Shown here: in pieces, positions 24,086 to 33,536 of the stretch
Position numbering within the stretch: the first letter of the stretch is position 1
Layout: every line of letters begins with the position of its first letter
From: Parvibaculaceae bacterium Mf 1.05b.01
GTDB taxonomy: Bacteria; Pseudomonadota; Alphaproteobacteria; Parvibaculales; Parvibaculaceae
Length of the DNA stretch: 64,000 nt
Assembly (NCBI GenBank): GCA_000509225.1
Contig: BAOK01000002.1
Location: forward strand, 500,496 to 564,495
Direction: 5' to 3'
Position numbers and translations under genes: made by a program
The notes under the pieces: model-generated
Database searches by the model: none
Told to the model about the DNA's origin: nothing
The model's input: the letters and a program-made list of their open reading frames with translations, nothing else

Positions 24086-25114
24086 ATGACAGTTTCGACG
24101 CCGCTCACACTGATGGGAGCGCCAGGGTCCCCATACACACGCAAAATGCTCGCGGTTCTGCGTTATAGACATCTGCCCTACCGCTTGTTCTTAAGTCGGG
24201 ACGGGATGCCTAAGGGGCTGCCTGTTCCGAAAGTTGCCCTTCTGCCCACCTTCTTTTTGCAGAATGCATCAGGCGCCATGGAAGCTGTTGTCGACAGCAC
24301 GCCGCTGATCCGACGCTTTGAAAACGAGTTTGAAGGGCGTTCGGTTATTCCAACTGATCCGGCAATCGCTTTTCTCGACTATTTGCTCGAAGACTATGCG
24401 GATGAATGGCTGACCAAGCCCATGTTCCATTATCGCTGGCACTTCCAGGCTGATATCGACAAAGCAGCGGCCATCCTGCCACGTTGGACGCTGAAACCGC
24501 AGGCCGAAGAAGAAGCGCTCCAATTGGGCAAGATCTTCGCTGATCGCCAGATCTCACGGCTTCATGTTGTTGGCTCCAGCAACGAAACCGCGCCCGTGAT
24601 TGAGGCAAGCTATGAGCGCTACTTGAATGTGATGCGCGCGCACCTGGAAACGTCCTCATTCCTCTTTGGCGCCCGCCCTGGCAGCAGTGACTTCGGCATG
24701 TATGGTCAGCTGACACAGCTTGCAACTTTTGATCCGACGCCTATGCAGCTCACACTCGACAAAGCCCCGGCTGTCTATGCCTGGGTCGATATGGTCGATG
24801 ACCTGAGCGGCCTGGACGCAGATGAAAGTGCGTGGACAAAACGCGATGCGATCCCGCAAACACTGATCGATCTCTTTAAGGAAGTCGGGGCGTACTACGT
24901 CCCAGCACTGCTCGCGAATGCCAAAGCGCTGATGGATGGTGCCGATACCGTAGAGACAGAGATTGACGGTGCGCGATGGGTCCAGAAGCCATTTGCCTAT
25001 CAAGGCAAGTGCCTGCAATGGCTGCGGGAACAACATGCAGGGTTAGCGGACGCTGACCGGAAGGTCGTCGATGACGTGTTGGCAGGAACCGGCTGTGAAA
25101 AACTCTTCGCCTAA
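24086..25114 (+). CDS. Glutathione S-transferase N-terminal domain protein
   Basis: A 342-residue protein. The first 80 residues (LTLMGAPGSPYTRKMLAVLRYRHLPYRLF..., GLPVPKVALLPTFFL.., AVVDSTPLIRRFE) form a GST/glutaredoxin-like thioredoxin fold with the SPYTRK helix start and VP cis-Pro. The long alpha-helical remainder is bigger than in ordinary GSTs (about 210 residues), with a helical domain ending in LFGARPGSSDFGMYGQLTQL. It may be a glutathione-dependent transferase or dehalogenase-like enzyme. The start at 24086 follows GGGAGG. It shares a predicted operator with the thioredoxin-fold gene at 21052, and the downstream membrane protein begins within 15 bp. Confidence 0.85.
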   Translation: MTVSTPLTLMGAPGSPYTRKMLAVLRYRHLPYRLFLSRDGMPKGLPVPKVALLPTFFLQNASGAMEAVVDSTPLIRRFENEFEGRSVIPTDPAIAFLDYLLEDYADEWLTKPMFHYRWHFQADIDKAAAILPRWTLKPQAEEEALQLGKIFADRQISRLHVVGSSNETAPVIEASYERYLNVMRAHLETSSFLFGARPGSSDFGMYGQLTQLATFDPTPMQLTLDKAPAVYAWVDMVDDLSGLDADESAWTKRDAIPQTLIDLFKEVGAYYVPALLANAKALMDGADTVETEIDGARWVQKPFAYQGKCLQWLREQHAGLADADRKVVDDVLAGTGCEKLFA

Positions 25115-25126
25115 AGGATGAGAGCC

Positions 25127-25747
25127 ATGTTACTTCGTTTGATTGTCTGGGCGGTTCCAGCGCTTCTCTACGCCGTGTTCTTTTTTTGGTACACGAGCTT
25201 TGGCGGGCCGCTCACTCAGGAAGAAGTTGAGCGGTATATGTCTGCGTTTGAAGAGCGCGGAGGAGATGCTGAGGTTTTAACTCAGGTGCGGGCCTTTCTT
25301 GAATCCGACACCGGCAATGACTTCATCATGATAAATGCCCTTCACATGAAAGATACGCCGGACCAGGTTGAGGGCGTTGAGCCAGGGGAGAGCTCCGATG
25401 ATGTGATGGCGAAATATATGGAATATATGTGGCCAGCACTTCTGCGCCGGGCGTCGCACCCTGTAATGTTTGGCCCGGCGGTTTCAAACGCGCTTGATGT
25501 TGTGGGGATTGAGGATGCGCGTATCTGGAATCGAGGGGCGGCGATGCGCTATCGCTCTCGGCGGGACATGATGGAAATTACGACCAATCCGGCTTTTTCC
25601 GGACGGCATGATTTCAAAACAGCCTCTCTTGAAAAGACAATAGCCTATCCGATTGAAGATGCTCTTACGCTGACGGATCCAAGAGTGTTGCTGTTTTTCG
25701 TGTTGCTGAGTGTAGCGGGTGTGTTGAACGCAACTGTGCGTCGTTAG
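25127..25747 (+). CDS. Hypothetical membrane protein
   Basis: A 206-residue protein with one N-terminal hydrophobic helix (LLRLIVWAVPALLYAVFFFWYTS), a polar domain of about 140 residues, and one C-terminal helix (VLLFFVLLSVAGVLNATV). I recognise no family. The central domain would face the periplasm or the cytoplasm as one block. ATG at 25127 has AAGGA eight bases upstream, and the ATG at 25118 lies directly on that site. It is the second gene of a likely operon from the GST-like gene through the sulfatase and its activating enzyme. Confidence 0.8.
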   Translation: MLLRLIVWAVPALLYAVFFFWYTSFGGPLTQEEVERYMSAFEERGGDAEVLTQVRAFLESDTGNDFIMINALHMKDTPDQVEGVEPGESSDDVMAKYMEYMWPALLRRASHPVMFGPAVSNALDVVGIEDARIWNRGAAMRYRSRRDMMEITTNPAFSGRHDFKTASLEKTIAYPIEDALTLTDPRVLLFFVLLSVAGVLNATVRR

Positions 25748-25772
25748 GGATGACTCCCTGGGGAGGGTGGAA

Positions 25773-27437
25773 ATGTTAAAGAAAGTTCTTGGCGGTGTTG
25801 GTGCCGCGCTGCTTGTTCTGATCGCCGTTGGCTGGGTCTACCGCGTTGAAATTGCGCTGAACGCGCCGGGTGTTCTTCTTAACCTCGTGAATCCTGTTGG
25901 TCCCAACCAGGAGATTGTCTGGATCAAAGGGCCGGACGTTGCGGAGGTGCCGCCATCTGAGCGCCCGCCCAACATTATCTTCATCGTCACCGATGATATG
26001 GGTTTCAACGATATTAGTTATTATGGTGGCGGCGCGTCCGGTTCGGACATGCAGACTCCGCATATTGATGCTCTTGCCCATGAAGGTGTTGCCTTCACAA
26101 ACGGATATGCAGGAACGGCTGTGTGTGCGCCGTCGCGTGCCATGATCATGACGGGTCGCTACGCCACTCGCTTTGGCTTTAATTACACGCCGACACCTCC
26201 GGGTATGTTGTCTCTGGTCGGGTTTGTCTCAGAGAATAGCGGGATTGATAGACCGCATGCGAACTTCTCCTTTGATCGGGATGTTGAGATCCCGGCTTAT
26301 GACAATCTCGGTGTGCCGACGTCGGAAATTACCGTTGCCGAAATGCTGAAGGACGCGGGCTATTACACGGCTCATATTGGCAAGTGGCATATCGGCCGCT
26401 CCAATGGCAGCAGTGCGATTGAACAGGGGTTTGATGACAGCCTGTTGATGGCGAGTGGTTTATACCTTCCGGAGGATCATCCTGATGTGGTGAATTCCTA
26501 TCAGGATTTTGATCCGATTGACCGTTTCCTCTGGCCAAACATGCAGTTTGCATCGACGTTCAATAATGGACCCCGGTTTGAACCGGGTGGCTACATCACT
26601 GATTATTACACCGATGAAGCAGTGAAAGTGATTGAGAATAATCGCAATCAACCTTTCTTCCTCTATCTCGCACATTGGGGCATTCACACGCCCCTGCAGG
26701 CATTGAAGTCTGACTATGATGCACTCTCTCACATAGAGGACCATCGCTTGCGTGTTTACACCGCGATGACCCGCGCGGTGGATCGCTCTGTGGGCCGCGT
26801 CATGCAGGCCTTGAAAGACAACGGTCTGGATGAGAACACCCTTATCATATTTACAAGTGATAATGGTGGTGCAGGCTATGTTGGGCTTGATGATCTCAAT
26901 ACCCCTTATCGGGGCTGGAAGATCACCCTGTTTGAAGGGGGCACCCATGTGCCATTCATGGCGCGCTGGCCGAAGCGCATTCCTGCAGGAACGGTTTTTG
27001 ATGAACCAGTCTCTCATATTGATCTGTTTGCGACTGCGGCGGGTGCCGCCGGTGGCGCCATGCCAACGGACCGGGTGATGGATGGGGTCGATTTTGTTCC
27101 TTTCGTTGCGGGCGATAAAGAGGGTGCACCTCATGAGGCTTTGTTTTGGACGGCGGGTGAGTATCGATCTGTTTTGAAAGACGGCTGGAAGCTTCAGGTT
27201 TCTGGTCTGCAAGACAAGCAGTGGCTGTTCCATTTGGCGGTAGACCCCAGCGAAACCAAAAATCTTGCTGAAGCAGAGCCTGCCAAGCTTGCAGAGTTGA
27301 GAGGTCTTCTCGATGCTCATCAGGCTGAACAGGCCGAACCGATCTGGCCCTCGTCTGTGGCAACGCCTGTCTATGTTGACAAGACACTGGCCGAACCGCT
27401 TAAAGAGGATGATGAAGTCATCTATTGGGAAAATTAG
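25773..27437 (+). CDS. Membrane-anchored sulfatase (type I, formylglycine-dependent)
   Basis: A 554-residue arylsulfatase-family enzyme. An N-terminal hydrophobic helix (VLGGVGAALLVLIAVGWVY) without an obvious cleavage site suggests an anchored periplasmic protein. The metal-site start is PNIIFIVTDDMGFND. The sulfatase signature C118-A-P-S-R followed by MIMTGRYATRF provides the cysteine that must be oxidised to formylglycine. IGKWHIG and FTSDNGG complete the active site. It hydrolyses sulfate esters of an unknown substrate. Its 3' end overlaps the gene for a formylglycine-generating enzyme. ATG at 25773 is preferred to GTG at 25767 because GGGAGGG precedes it. Confidence 0.93.
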   Translation: MLKKVLGGVGAALLVLIAVGWVYRVEIALNAPGVLLNLVNPVGPNQEIVWIKGPDVAEVPPSERPPNIIFIVTDDMGFNDISYYGGGASGSDMQTPHIDALAHEGVAFTNGYAGTAVCAPSRAMIMTGRYATRFGFNYTPTPPGMLSLVGFVSENSGIDRPHANFSFDRDVEIPAYDNLGVPTSEITVAEMLKDAGYYTAHIGKWHIGRSNGSSAIEQGFDDSLLMASGLYLPEDHPDVVNSYQDFDPIDRFLWPNMQFASTFNNGPRFEPGGYITDYYTDEAVKVIENNRNQPFFLYLAHWGIHTPLQALKSDYDALSHIEDHRLRVYTAMTRAVDRSVGRVMQALKDNGLDENTLIIFTSDNGGAGYVGLDDLNTPYRGWKITLFEGGTHVPFMARWPKRIPAGTVFDEPVSHIDLFATAAGAAGGAMPTDRVMDGVDFVPFVAGDKEGAPHEALFWTAGEYRSVLKDGWKLQVSGLQDKQWLFHLAVDPSETKNLAEAEPAKLAELRGLLDAHQAEQAEPIWPSSVATPVYVDKTLAEPLKEDDEVIYWEN

Positions 27438-28344
27438 TACGGGAACTCTCGGGGCTCTGGCCCTGGGAGCCATTGCCTATCTGGCTTGGCCGACTTCTCA
27501 AAAGATCGACGGGCAGGTAAGCTGCCTGTCGCCAGACGTGATTGCGCCTGAGACCTCAGGCATGGTTTTCATCGAAGGTGGTTCCTTCGATATGGGGGCA
27601 GGCAGCATCTATTCCGAAGAGGGACCGGTGCGCCGCGAGGCGGTTGCGAGCTTCTGGATTGATGCAACTGAAGTCACCAATGCGGAGTTCGCAGAGTTTG
27701 TGGACGCGACCGGATATGTGACGGTTGCGGAGGTCGGGATAGACGGCGTGGTTCCTCCTGGTGCTGCAGTGTTTCAAATTCCAGAAAGCAACGCTGAAGG
27801 CCGGTGGTCTTATGCCGGCACAGCAAACTGGCGTCAGCCGGAGGGGGCAGGCAGCAGCATCGTCGGACGCGAACATTTCCCTGTCGTTCAAATTGCTTAT
27901 CAGGATGCAGCTGCTTACGCGCGGTGGAAAGGGCGGACATTGCCAACTGAAGTTCAGTGGGAATATGCCGCCCGCGGTGGTCTCGATGGTGCAAAATATG
28001 CCTGGGGTGAAGAGCGAGAACCCGGGGGGCAATATCTCGCCAACAATTGGCAGGGCTTCTTCCCTTTCAATGATGAAGGAGCTGATGGCTTTATCGGCCG
28101 GGCGCCGGTTGGCTGCTATCCACCAAATGGGTATGGCCTCTATGACATGATCGGAAATGTCTGGGAGTGGACGGCTGACCCGTTTGCCCCGTCGGATGCG
28201 TCAATAGGACTGATGAAGGGGGGCTCTTATCTTTGTGCACCCAATTATTGCCGACGCTATCGGCCGGCGGCCCGCCATCCCCAGGAAGTGGATCTTGGGA
28301 CCGACCATATTGGTTTCAGGACTGTCTCGCTGACCAGGCCTTAA
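27412..28344 (+). CDS. Formylglycine-generating enzyme (SUMF1 family)
   Basis: This 310-residue sulfatase-modifying enzyme begins with a hydrophobic helix (TLGALALGAIAYLAWP), then the FGE domain from MVFIEGGSFDMGAG, through DATEVTNAEFAEFV, LPTEVQWEYAARGG and NVWEWTAD, to the active-site segment GGSYLCAPNYCRRYRPAAR. Cys275 and Cys280 have the same spacing as the catalytic pair of authentic aerobic FGEs, so this is not merely an FGE-fold protein. Its start overlaps the sulfatase by 26 bp, indicating coupled translation and that the neighbouring sulfatase is its substrate. The N-terminal anchor suggests that activation happens at or across the inner membrane (inference). Confidence 0.92.
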   Translation: MKSSIGKISTGTLGALALGAIAYLAWPTSQKIDGQVSCLSPDVIAPETSGMVFIEGGSFDMGAGSIYSEEGPVRREAVASFWIDATEVTNAEFAEFVDATGYVTVAEVGIDGVVPPGAAVFQIPESNAEGRWSYAGTANWRQPEGAGSSIVGREHFPVVQIAYQDAAAYARWKGRTLPTEVQWEYAARGGLDGAKYAWGEEREPGGQYLANNWQGFFPFNDEGADGFIGRAPVGCYPPNGYGLYDMIGNVWEWTADPFAPSDASIGLMKGGSYLCAPNYCRRYRPAARHPQEVDLGTDHIGFRTVSLTRP

Positions 28345-28437
28345 GGTCTGGATTTCGCCAGATTTGAATTTCACCGCTGGAATGGCTAGGTAAGCGCTCA
28401 ACTCTCCCTATCCTCCTCCTGTTTTGAGTGAAACTTA

Positions 28438-29262
28438 ATGCCTGATATTGCCGCTTCCGCAGACCATCTCTTTGACCTTCAGCCGACTCATAACCCCAAT
28501 AGGTATTTCCTGCCTGTCGAGGACAAGCTGAGTGTTGGTCCTCCAGGAAACCTTTTCCTGTTCGGGGGCGTTGGCCTTGCGTCTTCGATCCGGGCGATTG
28601 AAGAGACGACTGGGCGCCCAACTGTTTGGGCCGCTGCGCAATACCTGTCCTTCGCGCGGGTTGGTGACATTGTAGACCTGGATGTGCTCGTGCCGGTGCA
28701 TGGCAAGTACAACACCCAGGCGCGGGTAGTTGGCCATGTTGGTGACCGGGAAATTTTCACGGTGAATGCGGCGCTCGGTGAGCGCCCGAGTGAATATTCT
28801 GCGCAATGGGCGGAGAAACCTGATGTTGTGGCGCCTGAAGATTGTGCGCCCGTCGATCATTGGCGCGAAGACCGTGATGACCTGCATGGTCGCATTGATG
28901 TTCGGGTGGTGAAGGGCCGCTACGGAGAAGAACGCAAGACGGGCGGCCTCAGCGAAGACGGACATGTTGTTTTATGGGCACGGATGCGTGAAGACCTGCC
29001 GATGAGTTCAAGCGCGCTCGCCGTGATGGCGGACTTTGTGCCTTCAGCCATCGGCAATGCGATTGGGCGTGACGCCGGGGGCAACAGCCTCGACAATACC
29101 ATTCGTATTCGCAAAATCGTTGAGACGGAATGGGTGCTGTTGGATATCCGTATCCATGGTGTCCACAATGGGTTCGCTCATGGCCGGATGCACTTGTTTG
29201 CGGAGAATGGAGAGCTGATGGCGAGCGCAAGTCAGTCAGTGATCTTACGTATTCGCGATTAG
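28438..29262 (+). CDS. Acyl-CoA thioesterase-like protein (double hotdog fold)
   Basis: A 274-residue protein resembling TesB-type thioesterases. The first hotdog has NLFLFGGVGLASSIRAIEETTGRPTVWAAAQYLSFARVGDIVDLDV. The second has MADFVPSAIGNAIGRDAGGNSLDNTIRIRK, in which a conserved Asp and the helix correspond to the catalytic region, and it ends ENGELMASASQSVILR. It would hydrolyse fatty acyl-CoA in the cytoplasm. The ribosome site is weak (GAGTGAA). It may be read through from the sulfatase operon 93 bp upstream. It converges with the amidotransferase gene with only 6 bp between stops. Confidence 0.87.
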   Translation: MPDIAASADHLFDLQPTHNPNRYFLPVEDKLSVGPPGNLFLFGGVGLASSIRAIEETTGRPTVWAAAQYLSFARVGDIVDLDVLVPVHGKYNTQARVVGHVGDREIFTVNAALGERPSEYSAQWAEKPDVVAPEDCAPVDHWREDRDDLHGRIDVRVVKGRYGEERKTGGLSEDGHVVLWARMREDLPMSSSALAVMADFVPSAIGNAIGRDAGGNSLDNTIRIRKIVETEWVLLDIRIHGVHNGFAHGRMHLFAENGELMASASQSVILRIRD

Positions 29263-29268
29263 GTCAGT

Positions 29269-30111
29269 TTAGTTCTCGCGTAAGATGTTTTCGATCCAGT
29301 TTTTGACTTCAAGCGTGCGGATGTTTTCGTCCATGACGTCCTCATCAATGCCGAGACGCCATGCAATGTCCCTGCGCGAGGGATCTGTATGCAATGTTTC
29401 AAGTTCGGTGATGAAGCTATCTGCAGCAGCGTTGTCAGCGAAGTAGCCGGTCTCTATCAGACCCTCTTTGCGGAACCGGGTCAGGGCAGCGACTTCGCGC
29501 AGATCATACTCGGGATGATATTGCACTGCCCAGAAGGGGGTGCCCTCATGGGTGACAATCGCAGCCTGGATCGGTGTGATGCGATTGCCAGCAAGATGGA
29601 TGCTGTCTGAGGGCAGGTTTTCCACATCATCAAAGTGGCTGGTGAAGCCATCAAAGACAGGTGCTTTGCCCGTATAGAGCGGATGGGCGTGACCTTCATT
29701 GGTGAGGGCAATCTTGCGCGCAATGCCAAACTCACGGCCTTTGGGGTTGAGGCGGCAAGTGCCGCCTGCAGCAAGTGTTGCGATCTGCAGAGCCCAACAG
29801 CTGCCGAAGCTTGGCGTGCCTGCTGCATAGAGTGCGCGGGCAAGGTCTACCTGCCGTGTCACGTCTGGTGTCTGGTGGTAGATGGTAAGACTTGACCCTG
29901 TCCAAAGCGCTGCGTCAAACGTCGAGAGATCTGCTCCTGATGGCAGTGCCTCATCCGGGTCTGCCGGGTGCAGGATCGTGGTCTTCGCATCTGGCAGGAA
30001 GCGACGGATCATGCGCTCGTAGAGCGTGCCTGCAAGAGTGCAGCCAGCCCTGACGAGATTCTCCCGGCCGGTTTTGTCATAACCATCAATGATGAGAAGC
30101 GTTTCGCTCAT
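29269..30111 (-). CDS. Class I glutamine amidotransferase-like protein
   Basis: A 280-residue protein of the GATase class I fold, like GMP synthase glutaminase subunits and YfeJ. The nucleophile elbow is GSCWALQIATLAAGG (Cys near residue 105) and the His-Glu of the triad is in AVQYHPEYD. It is the last gene of the operon started by the XRE-cupin regulator at 34127, after the FAD/GcvT oxidoreductase and the TauD-family dioxygenase. It might release ammonia or hydrolyse a gamma-glutamyl intermediate of the pathway (inference). The ATG is preceded by AAAGAG. Confidence 0.9.
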   Translation of the reverse strand: MSETLLIIDGYDKTGRENLVRAGCTLAGTLYERMIRRFLPDAKTTILHPADPDEALPSGADLSTFDAALWTGSSLTIYHQTPDVTRQVDLARALYAAGTPSFGSCWALQIATLAAGGTCRLNPKGREFGIARKIALTNEGHAHPLYTGKAPVFDGFTSHFDDVENLPSDSIHLAGNRITPIQAAIVTHEGTPFWAVQYHPEYDLREVAALTRFRKEGLIETGYFADNAAADSFITELETLHTDPSRRDIAWRLGIDEDVMDENIRTLEVKNWIENILREN

Positions 30112-30173
30112 GGGGACTCTTTTTATCGTGTTTCCGGACGGAAAACCGCAAAATCACTTTTCCTGGAAACACT

Positions 30174-31022
30174 TTATACCGGCTTCTCGCCATTGACCGT
30201 CACGCGATAGAGAAGGCGCTCATATTCCACATAATCGTCGACTGCGTAATGTTGCACACAGCGATTGTCCCACATGGTGACCATTTTGGGGTCCCACGGC
30301 ACGCGGCAGCAGAATTCCGGTTTGGTGCAATGGGTGAAGAGGTAATCGAGGAGAGGTTTACTCTCTTCTTCGCTCATGTCTTCAAAGCGGATCGTGAACA
30401 TCGGATTCACATAGAGTGCTTTGCGTCCCGTATTCGGGTGGGTGCGCACGACGGGGTGAGTGACTTCGTCGTAAACCGAGTCTGAACGCTTGTAGGTGAT
30501 GGCGGTTTTGCCTTCGTATTTTTCTTCCGCCGTATCAGAGGTGTAGGCATATTTTGCGGAGTGGACTGCGCTCATTCCGTCTAGCATTCGTTTCATGCCA
30601 TCTGAAAGCCGCTCATAGGCCAGATACTGATTGGCAAATAGCGTGTCGCCGCCGTGGGGTGGAACCACATGGCTATAGACGATCGATCCCATACTGGGTT
30701 CGGCGAAAAAGGAATTATCCGTGTGCCAGCCGACACCGAAGCTTGCAGACTCGCCGGCGGGCTTTAGCATCTTGATCATCTCGGGAAGCTCGTCCATGCC
30801 ATTGACAATCGGGTGGACTTCGAGGTCGCCGAACTTTCGGGCAAAGGCGACATGCTCATCGTGGGTCAGGTCCTGGTTGCGGAAGACGAGGACGGAGTGG
30901 TCTGCGAAGGCGGTGCAGATTCCATCGAACTCTTCGTTCGACAGATCGTTCAATGTCAGACCGGAGATCTCCGCACCAAGTGATCCGGTTACCTGTTTCA
31001 CCTGAAAACCTGTTGCTGTCAT
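30174..31022 (-). CDS. TauD/TfdA family 2-oxoglutarate/Fe(II) dioxygenase
   Basis: A 282-residue alpha-ketoglutarate-dependent dioxygenase. The HxD iron motif lies in GVGWHTDNSFFAEPSMGS, the distal iron His in MWDNRCVQHYAVDDY, and the 2-oxoglutarate arginine in the following RLLYRVTVNG. Family members open C-N, C-S or C-O bonds next to sulfonates, betaines or aryloxy acids by hydroxylation. Placed between a dimethylglycine-dehydrogenase-like gene and an amidotransferase under an XRE-cupin regulator, it probably acts on a quaternary or tertiary amine (inference). The start at 31022 follows GGGAGACG and lies 25 bp after the upstream gene's stop. Confidence 0.93.
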   Translation of the reverse strand: MTATGFQVKQVTGSLGAEISGLTLNDLSNEEFDGICTAFADHSVLVFRNQDLTHDEHVAFARKFGDLEVHPIVNGMDELPEMIKMLKPAGESASFGVGWHTDNSFFAEPSMGSIVYSHVVPPHGGDTLFANQYLAYERLSDGMKRMLDGMSAVHSAKYAYTSDTAEEKYEGKTAITYKRSDSVYDEVTHPVVRTHPNTGRKALYVNPMFTIRFEDMSEEESKPLLDYLFTHCTKPEFCCRVPWDPKMVTMWDNRCVQHYAVDDYVEYERLLYRVTVNGEKPV

Positions 31023-31047
31023 ATCTCGTCTCCCTCTCCCATTCTGC

Positions 31048-33522
31048 TCATCCTCGAACGCGCGCCGATGTCGGATCATATAGCGGTTTCACGGATGCCG
31101 TCGCGGGAATCCGCTTCCCGGCCACATCGATTTCATAGGATTTTGTTTCTAGGTCGCCGAGTTTTTCGCCAGATGCGCGCGGGACATAGCCCATGCCCAC
31201 AGAGGCACCCAATGCGTGACCGTAGTTCCCCGACGTTAGATAGCCCACTTGCTCCCCGTCGCAGAAGATTGGCTCATTGTGAAAGAGAAGCGGCTCCGGG
31301 TCGTTTAGCTGAAAGTGGAGGAGCCGGCTTTTGGCACCCGCCTCTTTGACGCGCAAGACAGCGTCTCGTCCGATGAAGTGCCCATAAGGCGTTTCCGGCT
31401 TGTCGTTTTTGACGGCGAAGCCAAGACCTGCATCAATCACATGGTCTTCATCTGATATGTCATGGCCGAAATGGCGATAACCTTTTTCGATGCGGCAGGC
31501 ATCAAGCACATGCATGCCGGCTGGGGTAAGGCCCCATTCCTGGCCTGCTTCCCAGATTGTGTCGAAGATATGAAGTGCCATATCTGCAGAGACATAGAGC
31601 TCGTAGCCGAGTTCCCCCACATAGGTAATGCGATGGGCACGCACTGTTCCCATGCCGAGTTCGATGGTCTTGGCGGTGCCGAAGGGAAAGGCATCATTTG
31701 ATAGGTCGTCTGGCGTGAGCGTTTGCAGGAAGTCTCGTGTTTTTGGGCCCATGAGGGCGATAACGGCTTCACCAGATGTAACATCTGTCGCGACGCAATG
31801 TGCGTCTTCGGGGATGTGGCGGGTCAGCCAATTCCAGTCCCGCTGGTGGACGCCGGGTGCAGTGACGATGAGAAAGGCGGTGTTGGTCAGTCGTGTTACA
31901 GTGAGGTCTGCTTCTATGCCACCACGTTCGTTCAACCATTGGGTATAAACGATGTGCCCCGGTTCAATATCAATGTCGTTGGCGCAGACATGTTGGAGGA
32001 CATCCTTCGCGTCGCGTCCTTCGACGCGGAACTTCGCAAATGACGAAAGGTCGAAAAAGGCAAGACCATTGCGGACCGAGCGATGTTCAGCGGCGGCGTT
32101 CTCAAACCAGTTCTGCCGACCCCATGAATAGTCATAGGCGGGCTCCATGCCAGATTTGAGTTGATCCTTATTCAGATACCAGTTTGGGCGTTCCCACCCG
32201 GCCACTTCGCCAAAGCAGGCACCCAGCTGTTCGAGTCTCGGATGTAAGGGAGATCTACGGACGCCTCGACCCGTCTCATATTGGCGATAGGGAAAATGAT
32301 CCTGATAGAGCAGACCAAGAGACTCTTTCGTTCGGTTGAACAGATAGGTCTTGTTGTTTTGAAAGGGTGCCGTGCGGCGAATGTCGACATCCCAAAGATC
32401 AAAGGGAGGATGTCCAGCAACGATCCATTCAGCAAGTGCTTTTCCGGCGCCGCCCGCGGACTGAATACCGATGGAGTTGAACCCGGCGGCGACATAGAAA
32501 TTTTTCAACTCCGGCGTTTCGCCGAGCAGATAGCGATCATCCGGCGTGAAACTCTCCGGGCCGTTGAAGAAAGTTGCAATGCCCGCCTGCTCGAGCATTG
32601 GCAGCCGTGCAATCGCCTTTTCCAGGATGGGCGTGAAGTGATCCAGATCTTCGGGCAGTTCGTCGAAACAGAAACTCTCTGGAATGCCATCCATGCCCCA
32701 GGGTTTCGCCCTTTTCTCAAAAGCGCCGATGAGGAGTTTTCCTGCATCTTCCTTGAAATAGGCTTCTTCGTCGGGGACACGCAGCGTGGGTAGGTTCGGG
32801 GCAAGATCGGCGAGTGGCTCGGTCACCACGTAAAAATGTTCAGCGGCATGAAGGGGCACCTTAGCGCCAGCCATTTGGCCGATATCGCGCGCCCACATGC
32901 CAGCGCAATTGACAACGATGGGCGCTTTCACAGGTCCGAGGGTTGTTTCAACACCGGTGACGTGGCCATTGTTTTGGGTGATGCCTGTCACTCTTACCTG
33001 TTCCAGAATGCGGACGCCTACCATGCGAGCGCCTTTGGCGAGGGCCATGGTGACGTTGACGGGGTCTGCCTGCCCATCTCCTGGAACGTGGACACCGCCT
33101 TCAACCCCTTCGAGGTTAAGGTGCGGATAGAGGCTCAAGCATTCAGAGGGTGAGAGCATTTCTGCTTCCACACCAAAGATGGAAGCCATGGCTACATTTC
33201 GCTTCAGCTCTTCAAGGCGCTCCTTTGTGAGAGCCAGCGAAACAGAACCGGTCTGCTTGTAGCCGGTGGCGAGTTCTGTTTTTGCTTCAAGGTTGGCATA
33301 GAGATCAGCCGAGTATTTTGCGAGCTGGGTCAGGTTTCGTGTCGCCCGCAACTGGGCAACCAGGCCAGCAGCGTGCCAGGTCGTGCCGCAGGTCAGCTGT
33401 TTGCGCTCCAGCAGCAGGACATCTTTTTGCCCGAGCTCACCCAGGTGATAGGCGAGGGAGCAGCCAATGACGCCGCCGCCGACAATGATGATCGATGCTT
33501 CTTCTGGCGCCTGGGCTGGCAT
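31048..33522 (-). CDS. FAD-dependent oxidoreductase with C-terminal GcvT (dimethylglycine/sarcosine dehydrogenase family)
   Basis: This 824-residue enzyme has an N-terminal DAO-type FAD domain (ASIIIVGGGVIGCSLAYHLGELG, then CGTTWHAAGL, the motif whose His carries covalent FAD in dimethylglycine and sarcosine dehydrogenases). It is followed by the FAO linker domain and a GcvT tetrahydrofolate-binding domain from about residue 430 (YDYSWGRQNWFENAAAEHRSVRNGLAFFDLSSFAKF), ending with the aminomethyltransferase beta-barrel (GYLTSGNYGHALGASVGMGYV). It demethylates an N-methyl amine and passes the one-carbon unit to folate. It is the second gene of the XRE-cupin operon. The start at 33522 has AGGA upstream and lies 14 bp after the regulator's stop. 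Confidence 0.93.
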   Translation of the reverse strand: MPAQAPEEASIIIVGGGVIGCSLAYHLGELGQKDVLLLERKQLTCGTTWHAAGLVAQLRATRNLTQLAKYSADLYANLEAKTELATGYKQTGSVSLALTKERLEELKRNVAMASIFGVEAEMLSPSECLSLYPHLNLEGVEGGVHVPGDGQADPVNVTMALAKGARMVGVRILEQVRVTGITQNNGHVTGVETTLGPVKAPIVVNCAGMWARDIGQMAGAKVPLHAAEHFYVVTEPLADLAPNLPTLRVPDEEAYFKEDAGKLLIGAFEKRAKPWGMDGIPESFCFDELPEDLDHFTPILEKAIARLPMLEQAGIATFFNGPESFTPDDRYLLGETPELKNFYVAAGFNSIGIQSAGGAGKALAEWIVAGHPPFDLWDVDIRRTAPFQNNKTYLFNRTKESLGLLYQDHFPYRQYETGRGVRRSPLHPRLEQLGACFGEVAGWERPNWYLNKDQLKSGMEPAYDYSWGRQNWFENAAAEHRSVRNGLAFFDLSSFAKFRVEGRDAKDVLQHVCANDIDIEPGHIVYTQWLNERGGIEADLTVTRLTNTAFLIVTAPGVHQRDWNWLTRHIPEDAHCVATDVTSGEAVIALMGPKTRDFLQTLTPDDLSNDAFPFGTAKTIELGMGTVRAHRITYVGELGYELYVSADMALHIFDTIWEAGQEWGLTPAGMHVLDACRIEKGYRHFGHDISDEDHVIDAGLGFAVKNDKPETPYGHFIGRDAVLRVKEAGAKSRLLHFQLNDPEPLLFHNEPIFCDGEQVGYLTSGNYGHALGASVGMGYVPRASGEKLGDLETKSYEIDVAGKRIPATASVKPLYDPTSARVRG

Positions 33523-33536
33523 GTGATCTATCCTGC

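Noticed and set aside
26460-27473. 337-codon open frame opposite the sulfatase
   Set aside because: The sense strand has unmistakable sulfatase motifs; the antisense frame has none and no plausible start.
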